Source: Sulfurihydrogenibium sp.
GTDB taxonomy: Bacteria > Aquificota > Aquificia > Aquificales > Hydrogenothermaceae
DNA length: 64,000 nt
Direction of reading: 5' to 3'
Assembly (NCBI RefSeq): GCF_028276765.1
Contig: NZ_JAPYVU010000001.1
Span: forward strand, 1 to 64,000
Position numbers and translations under genes: made by a program. Numbering within the stretch: the stretch's first letter is position 1; each line of letters opens with the position of its first letter. Below are positions 26,516 through 37,616 of this stretch, one piece after another. The notes beneath the pieces were generated by a model. It ran no database searches. It saw only the letters and a program-made list of their open reading frames with translations, and was not told the DNA's origin.

Positions 26516-26887
26516 ATGACCACAGGTTATTTAGGACTGACGATTTTCTTTATACTGGCTACCGCAATTGGAGTAGTTCTTTTAGTTGTAAACAGACTTC
26601 TTGCACCAAAAACACCGGAACCTTATGAAGGCTATCCTTACGAATGTGGTGTTCCTCTTTACGATAAAACAACATGGACAACAATAGACCAAAAATATTA
26701 TCTTCTTGGATTGCTTCTTGTACTTTTTGACCTTGAATCAGCTTTTGTATTTCCTTGGGCGGTTATTTTTAGAGAGGTTGCACAGGTTGCACCTGGTTTT
26801 ATACTTACTGAAATGTTTTTCTTCTTAGGTATATTAATTCTTGGTTACATCTATGCTTGGAAAAAAGGAGCGTTAAAATGGCAATGA
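26516..26887 (+). CDS. nuoA: NADH-quinone oxidoreductase subunit A
   Basis: Small membrane subunit at the junction of the peripheral and membrane arms of complex I. 123 residues with three hydrophobic segments, [11 protein letters not shown] with the switching-loop Cys, and [12 protein letters not shown]. The length is normal. Its stop overlaps nuoB by 10 bases. It begins the first of two nuo clusters. Confidence 0.95.
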   Translation: MTTGYLGLTIFFILATAIGVVLLVVNRLLAPKTPEPYEGYPYECGVPLYDKTTWTTIDQKYYLLGLLLVLFDLESAFVFPWAVIFREVAQVAPGFILTEMFFFLGILILGYIYAWKKGALKWQ

Positions 26888-27393
26888 CAAATAGTGGAAT
26901 AATTTTAACAACAGTTGAAGAAGTTTTAAGCTGGGCAAGAAGAAATTCTTTATGGCCTGTATCTGTTGGTTTAGCATGCTGTGCTATTGAGATGATGCAT
27001 ACAGCTGCTTCAAGATTTGATACAGACAGGCTTGGAATCATATTCAGAGGTTCTCCAAGACAATCAGATGTTTTAATCGTAGCTGGAACAGTAGTAAATA
27101 AAGTTGCTCCTATGCTTAGGCTTATATATGAGCAAATGCCGGACCCAAAATGGGTTATAGCTATGGGCGGTTGTGCATCTGCCGGAGGTCCTTTCCCTAC
27201 ATATGCAACTTTACAGGGAGTAGATAGAATAATTCCTGTAGATGTTTATATTCCGGGCTGTCCGCCAACACCACAGGCTTTACTTTGGGGAATATTAGAG
27301 CTTCAGAAAAAGATAAAAGCAAAAAAAGAAGGAAAAGAGTTTACAGAGATTCCTATAAAAGTTCCTCAAGAATCAAAGCCTATCTCTAAATAG
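26878..27393 (+). CDS. nuoB: NADH-quinone oxidoreductase subunit B
   Basis: Carries iron-sulfur cluster N2, the last electron carrier before quinone. 171 residues with [11 protein letters not shown] (two adjacent Cys), [24 protein letters not shown] and [14 protein letters not shown], giving all four cluster ligands. The ATG at 26878 has GGAG 7 bases upstream; it starts inside nuoA, indicating coupled translation. Confidence 0.96.
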   Translation: MAMTNSGIILTTVEEVLSWARRNSLWPVSVGLACCAIEMMHTAASRFDTDRLGIIFRGSPRQSDVLIVAGTVVNKVAPMLRLIYEQMPDPKWVIAMGGCASAGGPFPTYATLQGVDRIIPVDVYIPGCPPTPQALLWGILELQKKIKAKKEGKEFTEIPIKVPQESKPISK

Positions 27394-27405
27394 CAGGGAA
27401 TTATT

Positions 27406-29148
27406 TTGACATGGATAACCTTAGATAAAGCTAAAAGGATAAATTCTGTTTTTGATGTTAAAATTGAAAGTTATAAAGACAATGTCTGGGTAGAAGTAGA
27501 AAAAGATAATTTAATCGATCTTTTAAAATTTCTAAAAGAAGACCCGGACTTTTCCTTTAAAATGTTTATCGACTTTACAGTCGTAGATTATCCATATCAC
27601 AACCCAAGATTTCAAGCGGTTTACATTCTTTACTCTCCAGAATACAACGAAAGAATCATAGTCAAAACTTGGACTGATGATACTCTGCCATCTTTAATAA
27701 ATCTTTGGAAAGGTGCCAAATGGGCTGAAAGAGAAGCCTATGATATGTTTGGTATAAAGTTTGATGGTCATGACAATTTGGTAAGAATGTTTTTGTGGGA
27801 AACTTATCCTTACTATCCACTTAGAAAAGATTTTCCAAAAGAAGGATTTAAAGATACATTTCTGCCATCTTTAAATGAAGGAAAAAATATTCCCAGTCAT
27901 GATTATGACCCATACCATACCGCTATACCAACACTTGAAGACTTAGAAATAACAGAAAGGAAAAGAATCAGTAAAAAAAATCAAATAGTTTTAAACTGGG
28001 GACCACTTCATCCCGGAACGCACGGAACAATTTGGTTTTTATTTGATTTAGAAGGTGAGACAATAAGAGAATGTGATATCATTCTTGGACAACTTCACAG
28101 AGGAATTGAAAAACTTTCAGAAGACCTTACATACACGCAGATAATCCCATATACGGACAGAATGGACTATATTTCGGCTTTATGTTCAAATATAGCCTAT
28201 GTTAATGCAGTTGAAAAACTTCTTGGAGTTCAACCACCGGAGAAAGCTAAATGGATTAGAACCATGCTGGCTGAACTTCAAAGAATAAATAGCCATCTAC
28301 TTTGGCTTGGCACAACCGCCCTTGACCTTGGCGCCTTGACAATGTTTTTATATACATTTAGAGAAAGAGAAAAATTAATGGATATTATAGAAGGAATAGC
28401 AGGCATAAGACTAAACTCCTCCTTTTTAAGGATAGGTGGCGTTAGATATGACCTACCAGAGGGTGCATTAGATGTAATCAAGCATTTTATTAAAGACTTT
28501 CCATCAAGAATTAAAGATTATGAAGACCTTTTAACTAAAAATAGAATTTGGATAAGAAGGAATAAAGATGTAGGAATAGTAAGCAAAGAGGATGTTTATC
28601 AGTATGGACTTACTGGTGTAATGGCAAGAAGTGCCGGCGTTCCTTACGATATTAGGTATATTCAACCAACAGACGCATACGCTGATGTTGATTTTGAAAT
28701 TCCTCTTGGAACAGTAGGTGATGCTTATGATAGATATTTAATCAGAATGGAAGAGATGAAGCAAAGTTTAAGAATAGTTCAGCAGTGTGTAGAGAAGTTA
28801 GAAAAACTAAAGGATGATAAATATCTAGCAACAGAGAATCCTTATGTACTTCCAACGTTGAATGAGGTTTATCAGTCCATAGAGTCTATGGTTAAAGATT
28901 TTACATTAAGAATTTATGGAGAAAAAGCACCGGCTGGAGAGGTTTATGTTTCTGGAGAAAATCCAAGAGGTGAGCTTGGTTTTTATATTGTAAGCAAAGG
29001 TGAAGGCAAGCCTTACAGATTAAGAATAAGGTCGGGAGCATTTTATAATCTTCAAATCTTTCCAGAGCTGATAAAAGGAAGAACGGTAGCTGACGCAGTC
29101 GCTCTCCTTGGAAGTATAGACCCAGTTGTTGGTGAAACAGATAGGTAA
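27406..29148 (+). CDS. nuoCD: NADH-quinone oxidoreductase fused subunits C and D
   Basis: 580 residues combining the 30 kDa (NuoC) and 49 kDa (NuoD) subunits, which together shape the quinone site. The C part holds EREAYDMFGIKFDGH and YPLRKDFPKEG. The D part starts near residue 190 with LNWGPLHPGTHGT and has LGQLHRGIEKL, YTDRMDYIS and the C-terminal arginine that ends the chain (VVGETDR). The start appears to be TTG with GGGA upstream. C-D fusion occurs in several phyla. The gene is followed by 450 bases of repeat DNA, where many bacteria have nuoE, F and G. Confidence 0.94.
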   Translation: MTWITLDKAKRINSVFDVKIESYKDNVWVEVEKDNLIDLLKFLKEDPDFSFKMFIDFTVVDYPYHNPRFQAVYILYSPEYNERIIVKTWTDDTLPSLINLWKGAKWAEREAYDMFGIKFDGHDNLVRMFLWETYPYYPLRKDFPKEGFKDTFLPSLNEGKNIPSHDYDPYHTAIPTLEDLEITERKRISKKNQIVLNWGPLHPGTHGTIWFLFDLEGETIRECDIILGQLHRGIEKLSEDLTYTQIIPYTDRMDYISALCSNIAYVNAVEKLLGVQPPEKAKWIRTMLAELQRINSHLLWLGTTALDLGALTMFLYTFREREKLMDIIEGIAGIRLNSSFLRIGGVRYDLPEGALDVIKHFIKDFPSRIKDYEDLLTKNRIWIRRNKDVGIVSKEDVYQYGLTGVMARSAGVPYDIRYIQPTDAYADVDFEIPLGTVGDAYDRYLIRMEEMKQSLRIVQQCVEKLEKLKDDKYLATENPYVLPTLNEVYQSIESMVKDFTLRIYGEKAPAGEVYVSGENPRGELGFYIVSKGEGKPYRLRIRSGAFYNLQIFPELIKGRTVADAVALLGSIDPVVGETDR

Positions 29149-29177
29149 TAGCATAAAAATCTTTTCTAAGGTTAAAA

Positions 29178-29430
29178 CATGTCGAGCGAGAAATGAAGCT
29201 GTTTCAAAAAAACCAACATCGTCATTCTGAGCAAAGCGAAGAATCTCCTAATCTTTTTTCAAGTCAAAAAAATCAAAAGAGAAGCTCCTTCGGACTTATA
29301 TCCTCTAAATAACGAATTTGATTTTTTACCACAAATGTAAATAAAGCATGGAATTTATAAAAATCATACTCTGAATGAGAAATTGGTGGTTTTTATAAAC
29401 CTTAAACAAACGAAGTCCTTAAGGTTGAAT
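29178..29430. repeat. Two broken intergenic repeats between nuoCD and nuoH
   Basis: A type-1 end (ACATGTCGAGCGAGAAATGA) runs directly into a type-2 end (AGCTGTTTCAAAAAAACC) and core ATTCT/AGAAT (29224-29244). A decayed CTCCTTCGGACTT core follows. A second type-1 left end, CATACTCTGAATGAGAAATT, is at 29365-29384. The remaining gap to nuoH is A/T-rich with a TATAAT at 29566-29571 that could be a promoter. No gene is present between 29149 and 29602. Confidence 0.6.
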
Positions 29431-29602
29431 GAAAAGCTTTAGAAAACAGATTAACTAAAAAATTCAACATTTTAGCAAAGATTAAAAGTTATTTATCAAG
29501 ACCTTAAATAAATTTTTGACTTTTTAAAATAAAACAGTGTTTAATTTTATGTAGTAATGTGTTAATATAATTTAACAAAATTGCAAGGATGAGGTTTTGC
29601 AT

Positions 29603-30613
29603 ATGGAGATGCTTGGAACGATAATAGGCCTAACGATTAAATCTCTTGTCTTTGTTGTTGGAATGTTTTTAGCAGCAGCATATTTAACTCTTATTGAAAG
29701 AAAATTTGCAGGTCATGTTCAGCAAAGACCGGGACCTCTCCATGTAGGATTTCATGGGCTTCTTCAGCCAATAGCAGATGCTCTTAAAGTTTTAACAAAA
29801 GAAGATTTAGTTCCAAATAATGTTGATAAAGTTTTATTTTACCTTGCTTCACTTATGGCATTCGTTCCGGCTATCATGATACTTGCGGTTATTCCATTTG
29901 GCAAGCCTATACAGATCTTTGGATTTGAAATAAAGCCATATATTACAGACCTAAACATCGGATTAATCCTTGCCCTTGCATTTGGTAGTATAAGCATTTA
30001 TGGAGTCATCTTTGCCGGCTGGGCTTCAAATAGTAAATATCCAATGATAGGTGGTCTTAGAAAGGCTGCTGTATTGATAGGTTATGAAGTTGCTCTTGGA
30101 TTTGCTATGGTTGGACCAATTATGATGGCTGGCTCTTTTTCTCTTAAAGAGATAGTATACGCTCAAGATGGATTTTTTGGTGCGTTTATCTGGTATCAGC
30201 CAATTGCGTTTATTGTTATTCTTTTTGCCATATTGGCGGAGACAGGAAGAACGCCGTTTGACGTTCAAGAAGCAGAAGCAGAGCTAGTATCAGGATACAA
30301 CACAGAATATTCAGGAATGAAGTTCGGTCTATTTCCATTGGCGGAATGGTATATAGGTACTTTTGTACTTAGTGCCATAGCTGTAATTCTCTTCTTTGGT
30401 GGCTGGAAAGGTCCTGAAATCTTTGGACCAATATCACCATTTATATGGTTCTTCTTAAAAGTATTTATGATGTTTATGTTCTTCCTATGGGTGCATTGGA
30501 CGCTTCCAAGATACAGAGTAGACCAAATTACTGAAATTGCTTGGAAAGTAATGCTTCCATTGTCATTATTAAATATTTTTATCACTGCGATAATAATTTT
30601 AATCAAGGGCTAA
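29603..30613 (+). CDS. nuoH: NADH-quinone oxidoreductase subunit H
   Basis: Membrane subunit of complex I that forms much of the quinone chamber. 336 residues and eight or so membrane segments; ERKFAGHVQQRPGP is the diagnostic loop and ETGRTPFDVQEAEAELVSGY the conserved acidic loop. The ATG at 29603 has AAGGATGAGG 8 bases upstream; a TTG two codons earlier is less likely. First gene of the second nuo cluster. Confidence 0.95.
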   Translation: MEMLGTIIGLTIKSLVFVVGMFLAAAYLTLIERKFAGHVQQRPGPLHVGFHGLLQPIADALKVLTKEDLVPNNVDKVLFYLASLMAFVPAIMILAVIPFGKPIQIFGFEIKPYITDLNIGLILALAFGSISIYGVIFAGWASNSKYPMIGGLRKAAVLIGYEVALGFAMVGPIMMAGSFSLKEIVYAQDGFFGAFIWYQPIAFIVILFAILAETGRTPFDVQEAEAELVSGYNTEYSGMKFGLFPLAEWYIGTFVLSAIAVILFFGGWKGPEIFGPISPFIWFFLKVFMMFMFFLWVHWTLPRYRVDQITEIAWKVMLPLSLLNIFITAIIILIKG

Positions 30614-30614
30614 A

Positions 30615-31217
30615 ATGGTTAAAATAAAGTATTTAGAAAGACCAAGCTTAAGCATATGGGAAAAAATATTTTTCATCGATTTTATTAAAGGTTTAAAAGT
30701 AACTTTTAAAAACTTATTGCAAAAAACAATTACAACTAAATATCCTTTTGAGAAATTGACTCCTCCAAAAAGATTTAGAGGTGTACATGCTCATAGAGTA
30801 AAAGATGGAAATGAACCGCCATCTTTTAGCGTATTAGAAAAATTTATGGATATTGAAACAGGTGAAAGCAGATGTGTTGCCTGTTATATGTGTCAGCAAG
30901 CATGCCCAATGCCTTCATTGTTTGTTATAGAAGCAGAGCAACTTCCAAACGGAAAGAAAAAGGTTAAAAAATTTGAAATGAACTTATTAAACTGTCTATA
31001 CTGTGGATTGTGCGTTGATGCATGTCCGGTAGACTGTTTAATTATGACAGATATATACGAAATGGCACAGTATCAAAGAAAAAATTGCGTAATTCATATG
31101 GAAGATATGAGCGAAAGAGGAAAAGATTTTGATAGAAGAAGATTGAAAGAACCGGATAGAATATGGATTGATGACTCAGAAAGAATTAAGTTATGGGGGC
31201 AAGTCAAATGGAGTTAA
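30615..31217 (+). CDS. nuoI: NADH-quinone oxidoreductase subunit I
   Basis: Ferredoxin-like subunit holding clusters N6a and N6b. 200 residues with two complete 4Fe-4S motifs, CVACYMCQQACP and CLYCGLCVDACP, preceded by the amphipathic membrane-lying N-terminus and the RFRGVHAHR segment. Starts one base after nuoH stops. Confidence 0.96.
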   Translation: MVKIKYLERPSLSIWEKIFFIDFIKGLKVTFKNLLQKTITTKYPFEKLTPPKRFRGVHAHRVKDGNEPPSFSVLEKFMDIETGESRCVACYMCQQACPMPSLFVIEAEQLPNGKKKVKKFEMNLLNCLYCGLCVDACPVDCLIMTDIYEMAQYQRKNCVIHMEDMSERGKDFDRRRLKEPDRIWIDDSERIKLWGQVKWS

Positions 31218-31738
31218 GTGCAGTGGCTTTTTGGGTTTTATCTACAATAGCAGTTATATCAGCCATAGGTGTTGTTTTCTTTAGAAATATTGTTTACGCT
31301 GTACTGTCATTAATCTCGACATTAATAGCAATTTCAGGGCTATTTTTTAACCTTGGAGCAGAGCTTGTAGGAGCACTCCAGATCTTAATCTACGCGGTAG
31401 CAATAGTTGTTTTCTATGTTCTTGTGATATCAACAGTACCGCAGTATAAAGGTCAAGCTATAGACCCAAAATATACTTTACTTTCTCTTCCATTTGGATT
31501 TATTCTATTCTTAGAGCTTGCCTATGTATCTGTTTATGGTTTATGGACATCTAATAAAGGCATATTCTCTCCGGATATTTTTACAAAAATATCCAATGCA
31601 AAAGCTGTGGCATCCCTTTTATTTACTAAATATCTCTTTCCATTTGAAGTTGCCTCTTTAATTCTTCTTGTTGCGATGATTGGTGCTATATTACTTGGAA
31701 GAAAAGATATAGTTGAAGATGAAGAAGGAGGGCAGTAA
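31208..31738 (+). CDS. nuoJ: NADH-quinone oxidoreductase subunit J
   Basis: Membrane subunit with five predicted helices, 176 residues. The third helix has the pi-bulge-type region ALQILIYAVAIVVFYVLVI typical of NuoJ. MELSAVAF is chosen as the start; an ATG five codons earlier is possible. It overlaps the nuoI end by 10 bases and its stop overlaps the nuoK start by one base. Confidence 0.92.
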   Translation: MELSAVAFWVLSTIAVISAIGVVFFRNIVYAVLSLISTLIAISGLFFNLGAELVGALQILIYAVAIVVFYVLVISTVPQYKGQAIDPKYTLLSLPFGFILFLELAYVSVYGLWTSNKGIFSPDIFTKISNAKAVASLLFTKYLFPFEVASLILLVAMIGAILLGRKDIVEDEEGGQ

Positions 31739-32040
31739 TGGTACCATTTGAATACTACGTAGCTTTAAGCGGACTTCTTATGGTTCTTGGTTTTATTGGT
31801 GTAATAGTTAGAAAAAATATTATTGCGATGCTATTATCAACAGAGCTTATGCTAAACGCAGTAAATATAGCATTTGTTGCCTTTGACATGAAACTTCACG
31901 AAGTGGTAGGTCAAGTATTTGTATTTTTTATTTTGACTATAGCAGCTGCTGAAGCGGCGATAGGTCTTGGCTTAATAATGGCAATCTACAGAATGAAAAA
32001 AGACGTTGATGTAGAAAAACTAACAGAGTTAAAGGGGTAG
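31738..32040 (+). CDS. nuoK: NADH-quinone oxidoreductase subunit K
   Basis: 100-residue, three-helix membrane subunit. It retains the two membrane glutamates of the family, in LSTELMLNAVNIAF and TIAAAEAAIGLG. Overlaps nuoJ by one base (TAATG) after a GGAGGG site. Confidence 0.95.
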   Translation: MVPFEYYVALSGLLMVLGFIGVIVRKNIIAMLLSTELMLNAVNIAFVAFDMKLHEVVGQVFVFFILTIAAAEAAIGLGLIMAIYRMKKDVDVEKLTELKG

Positions 32041-32044
32041 TAGC

Positions 32045-33991
32045 ATGGAGTACTTATGGATTATACCGTTTTCACCTCTTATAGCATTTATAATCATAGG
32101 ACTTTTTGGTTATAAGTTTTTAAAAGAACCATTATCCGGAATCGTTGCTGTTATAGCAGTTGCCATCTCAGCGATAGCATCAGTAAAAGGTTTTATTGAT
32201 GTTGCCGGATCTGGAAAGTATTATGATTTAAAGCTTTTTAACTGGCTTACTATCGGTGACTACTCAATATCTGTTAGTATATTTTGGGACCCACTTTCGG
32301 CTTTAATGACCTGTGTCGTTACATGTGTATCAACCTTTATTTTTATATTCGCAACCGGTTATATGAAAGGTGACGAATCTTATCCAAGATTCTTTGCATA
32401 TTTATCATTATTCGTATTTATGATGCTTATGCTTACACTTTCTGACAATTTGGTTCAGTTATTCTTCGGATGGGAAGGTGTTGGTTTAGCATCATACTTA
32501 TTAATTGGTTTTTGGCATTATAAAAAATCTGCGGCGAACGCTGCTATGGAATCGTTTGTTGTTAACAGGGTTGGTGACTGGCTATTCTTACTTGGAATAT
32601 TGCTTGCATTTACAACATTTGGAACCTTAGACTATTTGCAAATTTTTAATAAATTACATGGAGCGGACTATATAATCGTCACTGCTATAGCGTTGTTATT
32701 ATTTGGTGGTGCTGTTGGTAAATCTGCACAGATTCCATTGCATATATGGCTTCCAAATGCGATGGAAGGTCCAACTCCAGTTTCTGCATTAATTCACGCT
32801 GCTACGATGGTTGCAGCCGGTGTTTACATGGTTGCAAGACTAATGCCAGTCTTTGCATCTTCAGAAATTGCATTAGATACAGTTTTATTCATAGGTACGA
32901 TGTCTGCATTCCTTGCAGCTACTATGGGACTTGTTCAAAATGATATTAAAAGAATCATTGCATACTCAACATTATCACAGCTTGGTTATATGTTTGCTGC
33001 TGAAGGTTTAGGTTTATTCAGTGAAGGTATGTTTCATCTTACATCCCACGCGGTATTCAAAGCATTACTTTTCTTAGGTTCAGGTAGCGTTTTAATAGCT
33101 CTTCACCACCTGCTAGACGTTCAAAAAATGGGTCAAATTGGAAGATTGATGCCTATCACAATGGGAACATTTTTAATTGGTTCTCTTGCATTAGCAGGTA
33201 TACCTCCATTTGTGGGATTTTTCAGTAAAGACCCAATCATTGAAGGTGCTTACGAAATTAATACTTTTGCGTTTACGTTCTTGTGGCTTGGAGCTTTCTT
33301 GACTGCATTCTACATATTTAGATTGTTCTTCCTTACTTTCTTTGACGGAGACAGATTAGACCCTCATATTAGAGAGCATGTTCATGAATCACCGCCAAAT
33401 ATGACAATTCCATTGATCGTGTTAGCAACTGCAACAGTTATTCTTGGTTTCTTTAGAGAGTTCTTTATAAACTTCCTAAAACCATCATTAGACCCTGCAC
33501 ATATGCCTTTCTTATCTCCAGAGGTGAAAGCATTGGTTAATGAAGGATTGAGCAGGTCTCACCATGTCCATATAGAGGCAAATGCTTTTGAATTTTTAGG
33601 ACACTCCTTAACATCTTTCTTAGGAATACTATTGTTGGCAACTGCTTTAGCCGGCATATTTACTGCATATATAATCTATCAAATTAGAAAAATTGACCCA
33701 GTTAAAATTGGAGAAATGTTTAAGCCTTTATACATTCTTTTCTACAACAGATGGTTCTTTGACAAGATTTACTACGCAATCTTTGTATATGGTTATTATA
33801 AACTTTCTAAGGTGATGTGGTTTATTGGTGATAAAATTATCATTGACGGAATTGTTGATGGTTCTGGAAAAACTTCACTTTTTGCAAGTGATATATTTAG
33901 AAAAACACAGATGGGAAGAATTAGTGGATACGTAATTCAGATGTTAATAGGCGTAGTAATCTTTTTATCCCTATTCTTGTTTTTGAAGTAG
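32045..33991 (+). CDS. nuoL: NADH-quinone oxidoreductase subunit L
   Basis: Antiporter-like proton-pumping subunit at the far end of the membrane arm. 648 residues, about 15-16 helices, with GWEGVGLASYLLIGFW (the key Glu), KSAQIPLHIWLPNAMEGPTPVSALIHAATMV and HLTSHAVFKALLFL. The long C-terminal lateral helix region (about 540-630) is present. Confidence 0.96.
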   Translation: MEYLWIIPFSPLIAFIIIGLFGYKFLKEPLSGIVAVIAVAISAIASVKGFIDVAGSGKYYDLKLFNWLTIGDYSISVSIFWDPLSALMTCVVTCVSTFIFIFATGYMKGDESYPRFFAYLSLFVFMMLMLTLSDNLVQLFFGWEGVGLASYLLIGFWHYKKSAANAAMESFVVNRVGDWLFLLGILLAFTTFGTLDYLQIFNKLHGADYIIVTAIALLLFGGAVGKSAQIPLHIWLPNAMEGPTPVSALIHAATMVAAGVYMVARLMPVFASSEIALDTVLFIGTMSAFLAATMGLVQNDIKRIIAYSTLSQLGYMFAAEGLGLFSEGMFHLTSHAVFKALLFLGSGSVLIALHHLLDVQKMGQIGRLMPITMGTFLIGSLALAGIPPFVGFFSKDPIIEGAYEINTFAFTFLWLGAFLTAFYIFRLFFLTFFDGDRLDPHIREHVHESPPNMTIPLIVLATATVILGFFREFFINFLKPSLDPAHMPFLSPEVKALVNEGLSRSHHVHIEANAFEFLGHSLTSFLGILLLATALAGIFTAYIIYQIRKIDPVKIGEMFKPLYILFYNRWFFDKIYYAIFVYGYYKLSKVMWFIGDKIIIDGIVDGSGKTSLFASDIFRKTQMGRISGYVIQMLIGVVIFLSLFLFLK

Positions 33992-34004
33992 GAGGAGGTA
34001 GAAA

Positions 34005-35513
34005 ATGACAGTAGAGTTTGTAAGGGCTGACATTCCACTAATAAGCATCAGCATAATCATTCCAATTTTAGCCTCATTTATAGTATTTTTTGCAAACGAA
34101 AAACTTGCTAAGCCGATTAGTATTATAACGTCAATAATAGTTTTTATAATATCTTCTTATATGCTTTTAACATACGACCCGACAGGTTATAAAATTCAAT
34201 TTTATGAAAAGTATGCATGGATTCCACAGTTTGGAATAAGCTACGAAGTTGGAGTTGATGCTCTAAGTTTAACTCTTGTTTGGCTAACAGCTCTATCTTT
34301 TGTTGCTGCTTTTGTATGGAGCACAAATATAGAGAAAAGAATAAAAGAGTACTTTATAGCATTTTTAATTCTTGAAGCAGCTTGTATTGGTGTATTTGTT
34401 GCATTTGACCTTGTTGCGTTTTATGTTTTTTGGGAAGTTATGCTAATTCCGATGTTTTTAATCATTGGTGTTTGGGGTTATGCTGAGAGAATTTATGCAG
34501 CAACTAAATTCTTTATATACACATTCTTTGGCTCTCTTTTTCTTCTTATTGGCGTAATTGGAATGTATATTTACAACTACATGGAAAACAATATACTTTC
34601 TACAAGCTATTTTGATTTATTAAAATTACACTTGCCTTTTAACCTTGAATTAATCTTTTTCTTACTTCTTGCTCTTGGTTTTGCTATCAAAGTTCCTATG
34701 TGGCCATTCCATACATGGCTTCCGGCTGCACACGTTCAAGCTCCAACAGCAGGCTCTGTAATACTTGCAGCAGTTTTGTTAAAAATGGGTACTTATGGGT
34801 TTGTAAGATTTAGTCTTCCATGGTTCCCCGAAGCATCTAAATATTTTATGCCGGTAATCTTTGCTTTAAGTGTAATAGCTATTATTTATACTGCAATGAT
34901 GGCAATAGCTCAAACACATATAAAAAGGCTTATTGCATACTCTTCTGTATCACACATGGGTTTTGTAACAATGGGTACATTTGCATTAAATCCTGAGGGT
35001 GTAAACGGTGCCATAATCACTATGATTTCTCACGGTTTAACATCAGGAGCGCTATTCTTGGCAGCAGGATTTATTTATGAAAGACTTCATAGCTATGAAA
35101 TGAAAGACCTCGGCGGAATGGCAAAATTTGTTCCGGTTTTTGCAACGTTATTTATGATATCAGCAATGGCTTCGGCAGGACTACCAGGATTATCTGGGTT
35201 TGTAGGTGAGTTTTTATCACTGCTTGGAACATTCAAAGTTAGCATCTTAACCGCTGTTTTAGCTGGTCTTAGCTTAGTAGTAGGTGCTGCATACACATTA
35301 TGGTTATACAAGAAAACAATGTTTGAAGAGGAGTTGCTTTCTGAAGAAAAAATAAGAGAGTACTCAAAGCTAAAAGATTTAAACACAGCAGAACTTTGGT
35401 CTTTCTTACCATTTGTGGTATTTATGTTCGTAATTGGTATATACCCTAATTGGTGGATTAATCTAATTAATAACACTACCCAATTTATTTTACACAAGAT
35501 AGTAGGAGGGTAA
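34005..35513 (+). CDS. nuoM: NADH-quinone oxidoreductase subunit M
   Basis: Second antiporter-like subunit, 502 residues. [17 protein letters not shown] has the pumping Glu; [20 protein letters not shown] and [13 protein letters not shown] are standard NuoM motifs. A GGAGGAGG site precedes the ATG by 6 bases. Confidence 0.96.
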   Translation: MTVEFVRADIPLISISIIIPILASFIVFFANEKLAKPISIITSIIVFIISSYMLLTYDPTGYKIQFYEKYAWIPQFGISYEVGVDALSLTLVWLTALSFVAAFVWSTNIEKRIKEYFIAFLILEAACIGVFVAFDLVAFYVFWEVMLIPMFLIIGVWGYAERIYAATKFFIYTFFGSLFLLIGVIGMYIYNYMENNILSTSYFDLLKLHLPFNLELIFFLLLALGFAIKVPMWPFHTWLPAAHVQAPTAGSVILAAVLLKMGTYGFVRFSLPWFPEASKYFMPVIFALSVIAIIYTAMMAIAQTHIKRLIAYSSVSHMGFVTMGTFALNPEGVNGAIITMISHGLTSGALFLAAGFIYERLHSYEMKDLGGMAKFVPVFATLFMISAMASAGLPGLSGFVGEFLSLLGTFKVSILTAVLAGLSLVVGAAYTLWLYKKTMFEEELLSEEKIREYSKLKDLNTAELWSFLPFVVFMFVIGIYPNWWINLINNTTQFILHKIVGG

Positions 35514-35518
35514 TCGAA

Positions 35519-36988
35519 ATGACTATTGTTCAGCAAATCGCGTCAGGTTTTGGAGTTCCAAATTTTAATGTTTTGCTTCCAGAAATAATTGTTTTAGCAA
35601 CTGCTATATTAGTTTTTGTTTTAGAATTATTTACAAAAAATAGAAATATTCTTCTTATAACTTCAGTATTAGGTCTTTCCTTAGCTACTTTATCTACACT
35701 GACTATTACAGAAGGTGCAGTCACTCTTTATGGATTATATATTGTAGATAGTTTTTCCTTAGTATTTAAATTTTTCTTACTAATCTCAACTATTTTGATC
35801 ATCATTAACTTGCAGTCGTATGTCGATAGTAAGAAAACATCTTACGGTGAATACTATTACCTAATTCTATTTTCACTACTTGGAATGATGATAATGGTTT
35901 CTTCTCCAAACCTTGTAAGCTTCTATATTGGCTTAGAGCTAATGTCTGTCTCTATATACATTTTAGTTGGTCTTTGGAGGAAGGATTATAAATCTAAGGA
36001 AGGTGCATTTAAATATTTAATCATTGGTGGTGCAGGTACTGCTGTAATTAGTTATGCAATTGCACTTTTATATGGAAAAACCGGAAGTTTTGATTTTGCA
36101 AGAATTTTTAATGAAGTTCAGGATAAAGCTGATATAGGTTTAACAGCTGGTTTAGTACTTTTAATTTTAGGTCTTGCATTAAAAGCATCTGCTGTACCAC
36201 TTCATTTCTGGACGCCCGACGCTTACGAAGCTGCACCAACGCCAATTACTGCATTTCTTGCAAGTATTTCAAAAGTTGCAACGTATGCATTAATTTTAAG
36301 AGTTATGGTGGAAGCTTTTCCACTTGTTAATAGTATATGGTCTTATGCTTGGGCAATTTTAGCAGCAGCGTCAATGATCGTTGGGAATATCATCGCTTTA
36401 AGACAGAAAAATGTTAAAAGAATGCTTGCATATTCTTCCATTGCACATACAGGGTATATCTTAGCTGCCTTAGCTTCCCCAAATGGAATGGGCTTTACAG
36501 CCTTAATATTTTATTCTTTAGTGTATATGTTTATGGCAATTGGTGGATTTATATTTTTATCAGCTTTTGAAAAAGACAGCAGATGGACTAATGACATTGA
36601 TAACTTTAAAGGTCTTGCAAAAAAACATCCAATAATGGCGTTATTCATGTTGATTTATATGTTTTCTATGCTTGGAATTCCACCAACAGTTGGTTTTATG
36701 GGTAAATTTGGTGTATTTATGGCTTTAATATCATCAAATGTTTGGTGGCTTGCGGTAGTTCTTGTTATTACAAGTGTGATATCAGCTGGATACTACTTGA
36801 AAGTTGTTGCTTATATGTATATGTATGAACCTGTAATAGAAGGAAAATTTAATTTAACTGTTTCTGAGAAGTTTACTATTGGATTTCTTGCAATAGTTGT
36901 TTTAATACTTGGAATATACCCAACCTTATTTTGGGACATTTCTAATATTTTAACATCAATACTTATTATGAGCGTGGGAGTTAGATGA
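35519..36988 (+). CDS. nuoN: NADH-quinone oxidoreductase subunit N
   Basis: Third antiporter-like subunit, 489 residues. Shows [38 protein letters not shown] and [17 protein letters not shown]. It overlaps the guanylate kinase gene by 4 bases, so gmk is co-expressed with complex I. Confidence 0.95.
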   Translation: MTIVQQIASGFGVPNFNVLLPEIIVLATAILVFVLELFTKNRNILLITSVLGLSLATLSTLTITEGAVTLYGLYIVDSFSLVFKFFLLISTILIIINLQSYVDSKKTSYGEYYYLILFSLLGMMIMVSSPNLVSFYIGLELMSVSIYILVGLWRKDYKSKEGAFKYLIIGGAGTAVISYAIALLYGKTGSFDFARIFNEVQDKADIGLTAGLVLLILGLALKASAVPLHFWTPDAYEAAPTPITAFLASISKVATYALILRVMVEAFPLVNSIWSYAWAILAAASMIVGNIIALRQKNVKRMLAYSSIAHTGYILAALASPNGMGFTALIFYSLVYMFMAIGGFIFLSAFEKDSRWTNDIDNFKGLAKKHPIMALFMLIYMFSMLGIPPTVGFMGKFGVFMALISSNVWWLAVVLVITSVISAGYYLKVVAYMYMYEPVIEGKFNLTVSEKFTIGFLAIVVLILGIYPTLFWDISNILTSILIMSVGVR

Positions 36989-37602
36989 TAAGGGGTGAGC
37001 TTTTTATCATCTCGTCTCCTGCCGGAGCCGGAAAAACCACTTTGACAAATCTTTTGCTTGAAGAAGATGAAAAGTTAAAGAGAGTTATTACTTATACAAC
37101 AAGGAAGAAAAGAAAAAATGAAATAGATGGTGTTGATTATGTCTTTGTTACTAAAGAAGTTTTTGAATTAATGATCAAAGAGAATGTTTTTTTAGAATAT
37201 GCAATCGTTCATGGAAATTATTACGGCACACCCAAAAAAGAGACGTTTGAGCTTCTAAATCAAGGTTTTGATGTAATTTTAGTGATAGATGTTCAAGGAA
37301 TGAAGCAGATAAAATCAGTCATTCCCGAGGCTGTTTCAGTATTTATTCTTCCTCCATCTTTAAAAGAGCTTGAAAGTAGAATGAGAATAAGGGGAGAGAG
37401 TGAAGAAGAAATACAAAAAAGATTAGAAACAGCAAAAAGAGAAATTCCTCACTGGAAAGAGTATGACTACGTAATAATAAATGAGAACTTACTTGAATCT
37501 AAAGAAAATTTGAGCCATATTATTAAATCTCAAAGATTTAAAAGACAACGATTTGATTTGTCTTTAATAAAAGATGATGAGCTAAGGTCTCTTATGTTAT
37601 AG
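36985..37602 (+). CDS. gmk: Guanylate kinase
   Basis: Phosphorylates GMP to GDP. 205 residues: P-loop [11 protein letters not shown] near residue 9, [17 protein letters not shown] (GMP-binding), and [15 protein letters not shown]. Last gene of the nuoH-N transcription unit through a 4-base overlap, which is metabolically unrelated. Confidence 0.95.
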   Translation: MIRGELFIISSPAGAGKTTLTNLLLEEDEKLKRVITYTTRKKRKNEIDGVDYVFVTKEVFELMIKENVFLEYAIVHGNYYGTPKKETFELLNQGFDVILVIDVQGMKQIKSVIPEAVSVFILPPSLKELESRMRIRGESEEEIQKRLETAKREIPHWKEYDYVIINENLLESKENLSHIIKSQRFKRQRFDLSLIKDDELRSLML

Positions 37603-37616
37603 CTGCTGATATTTTT

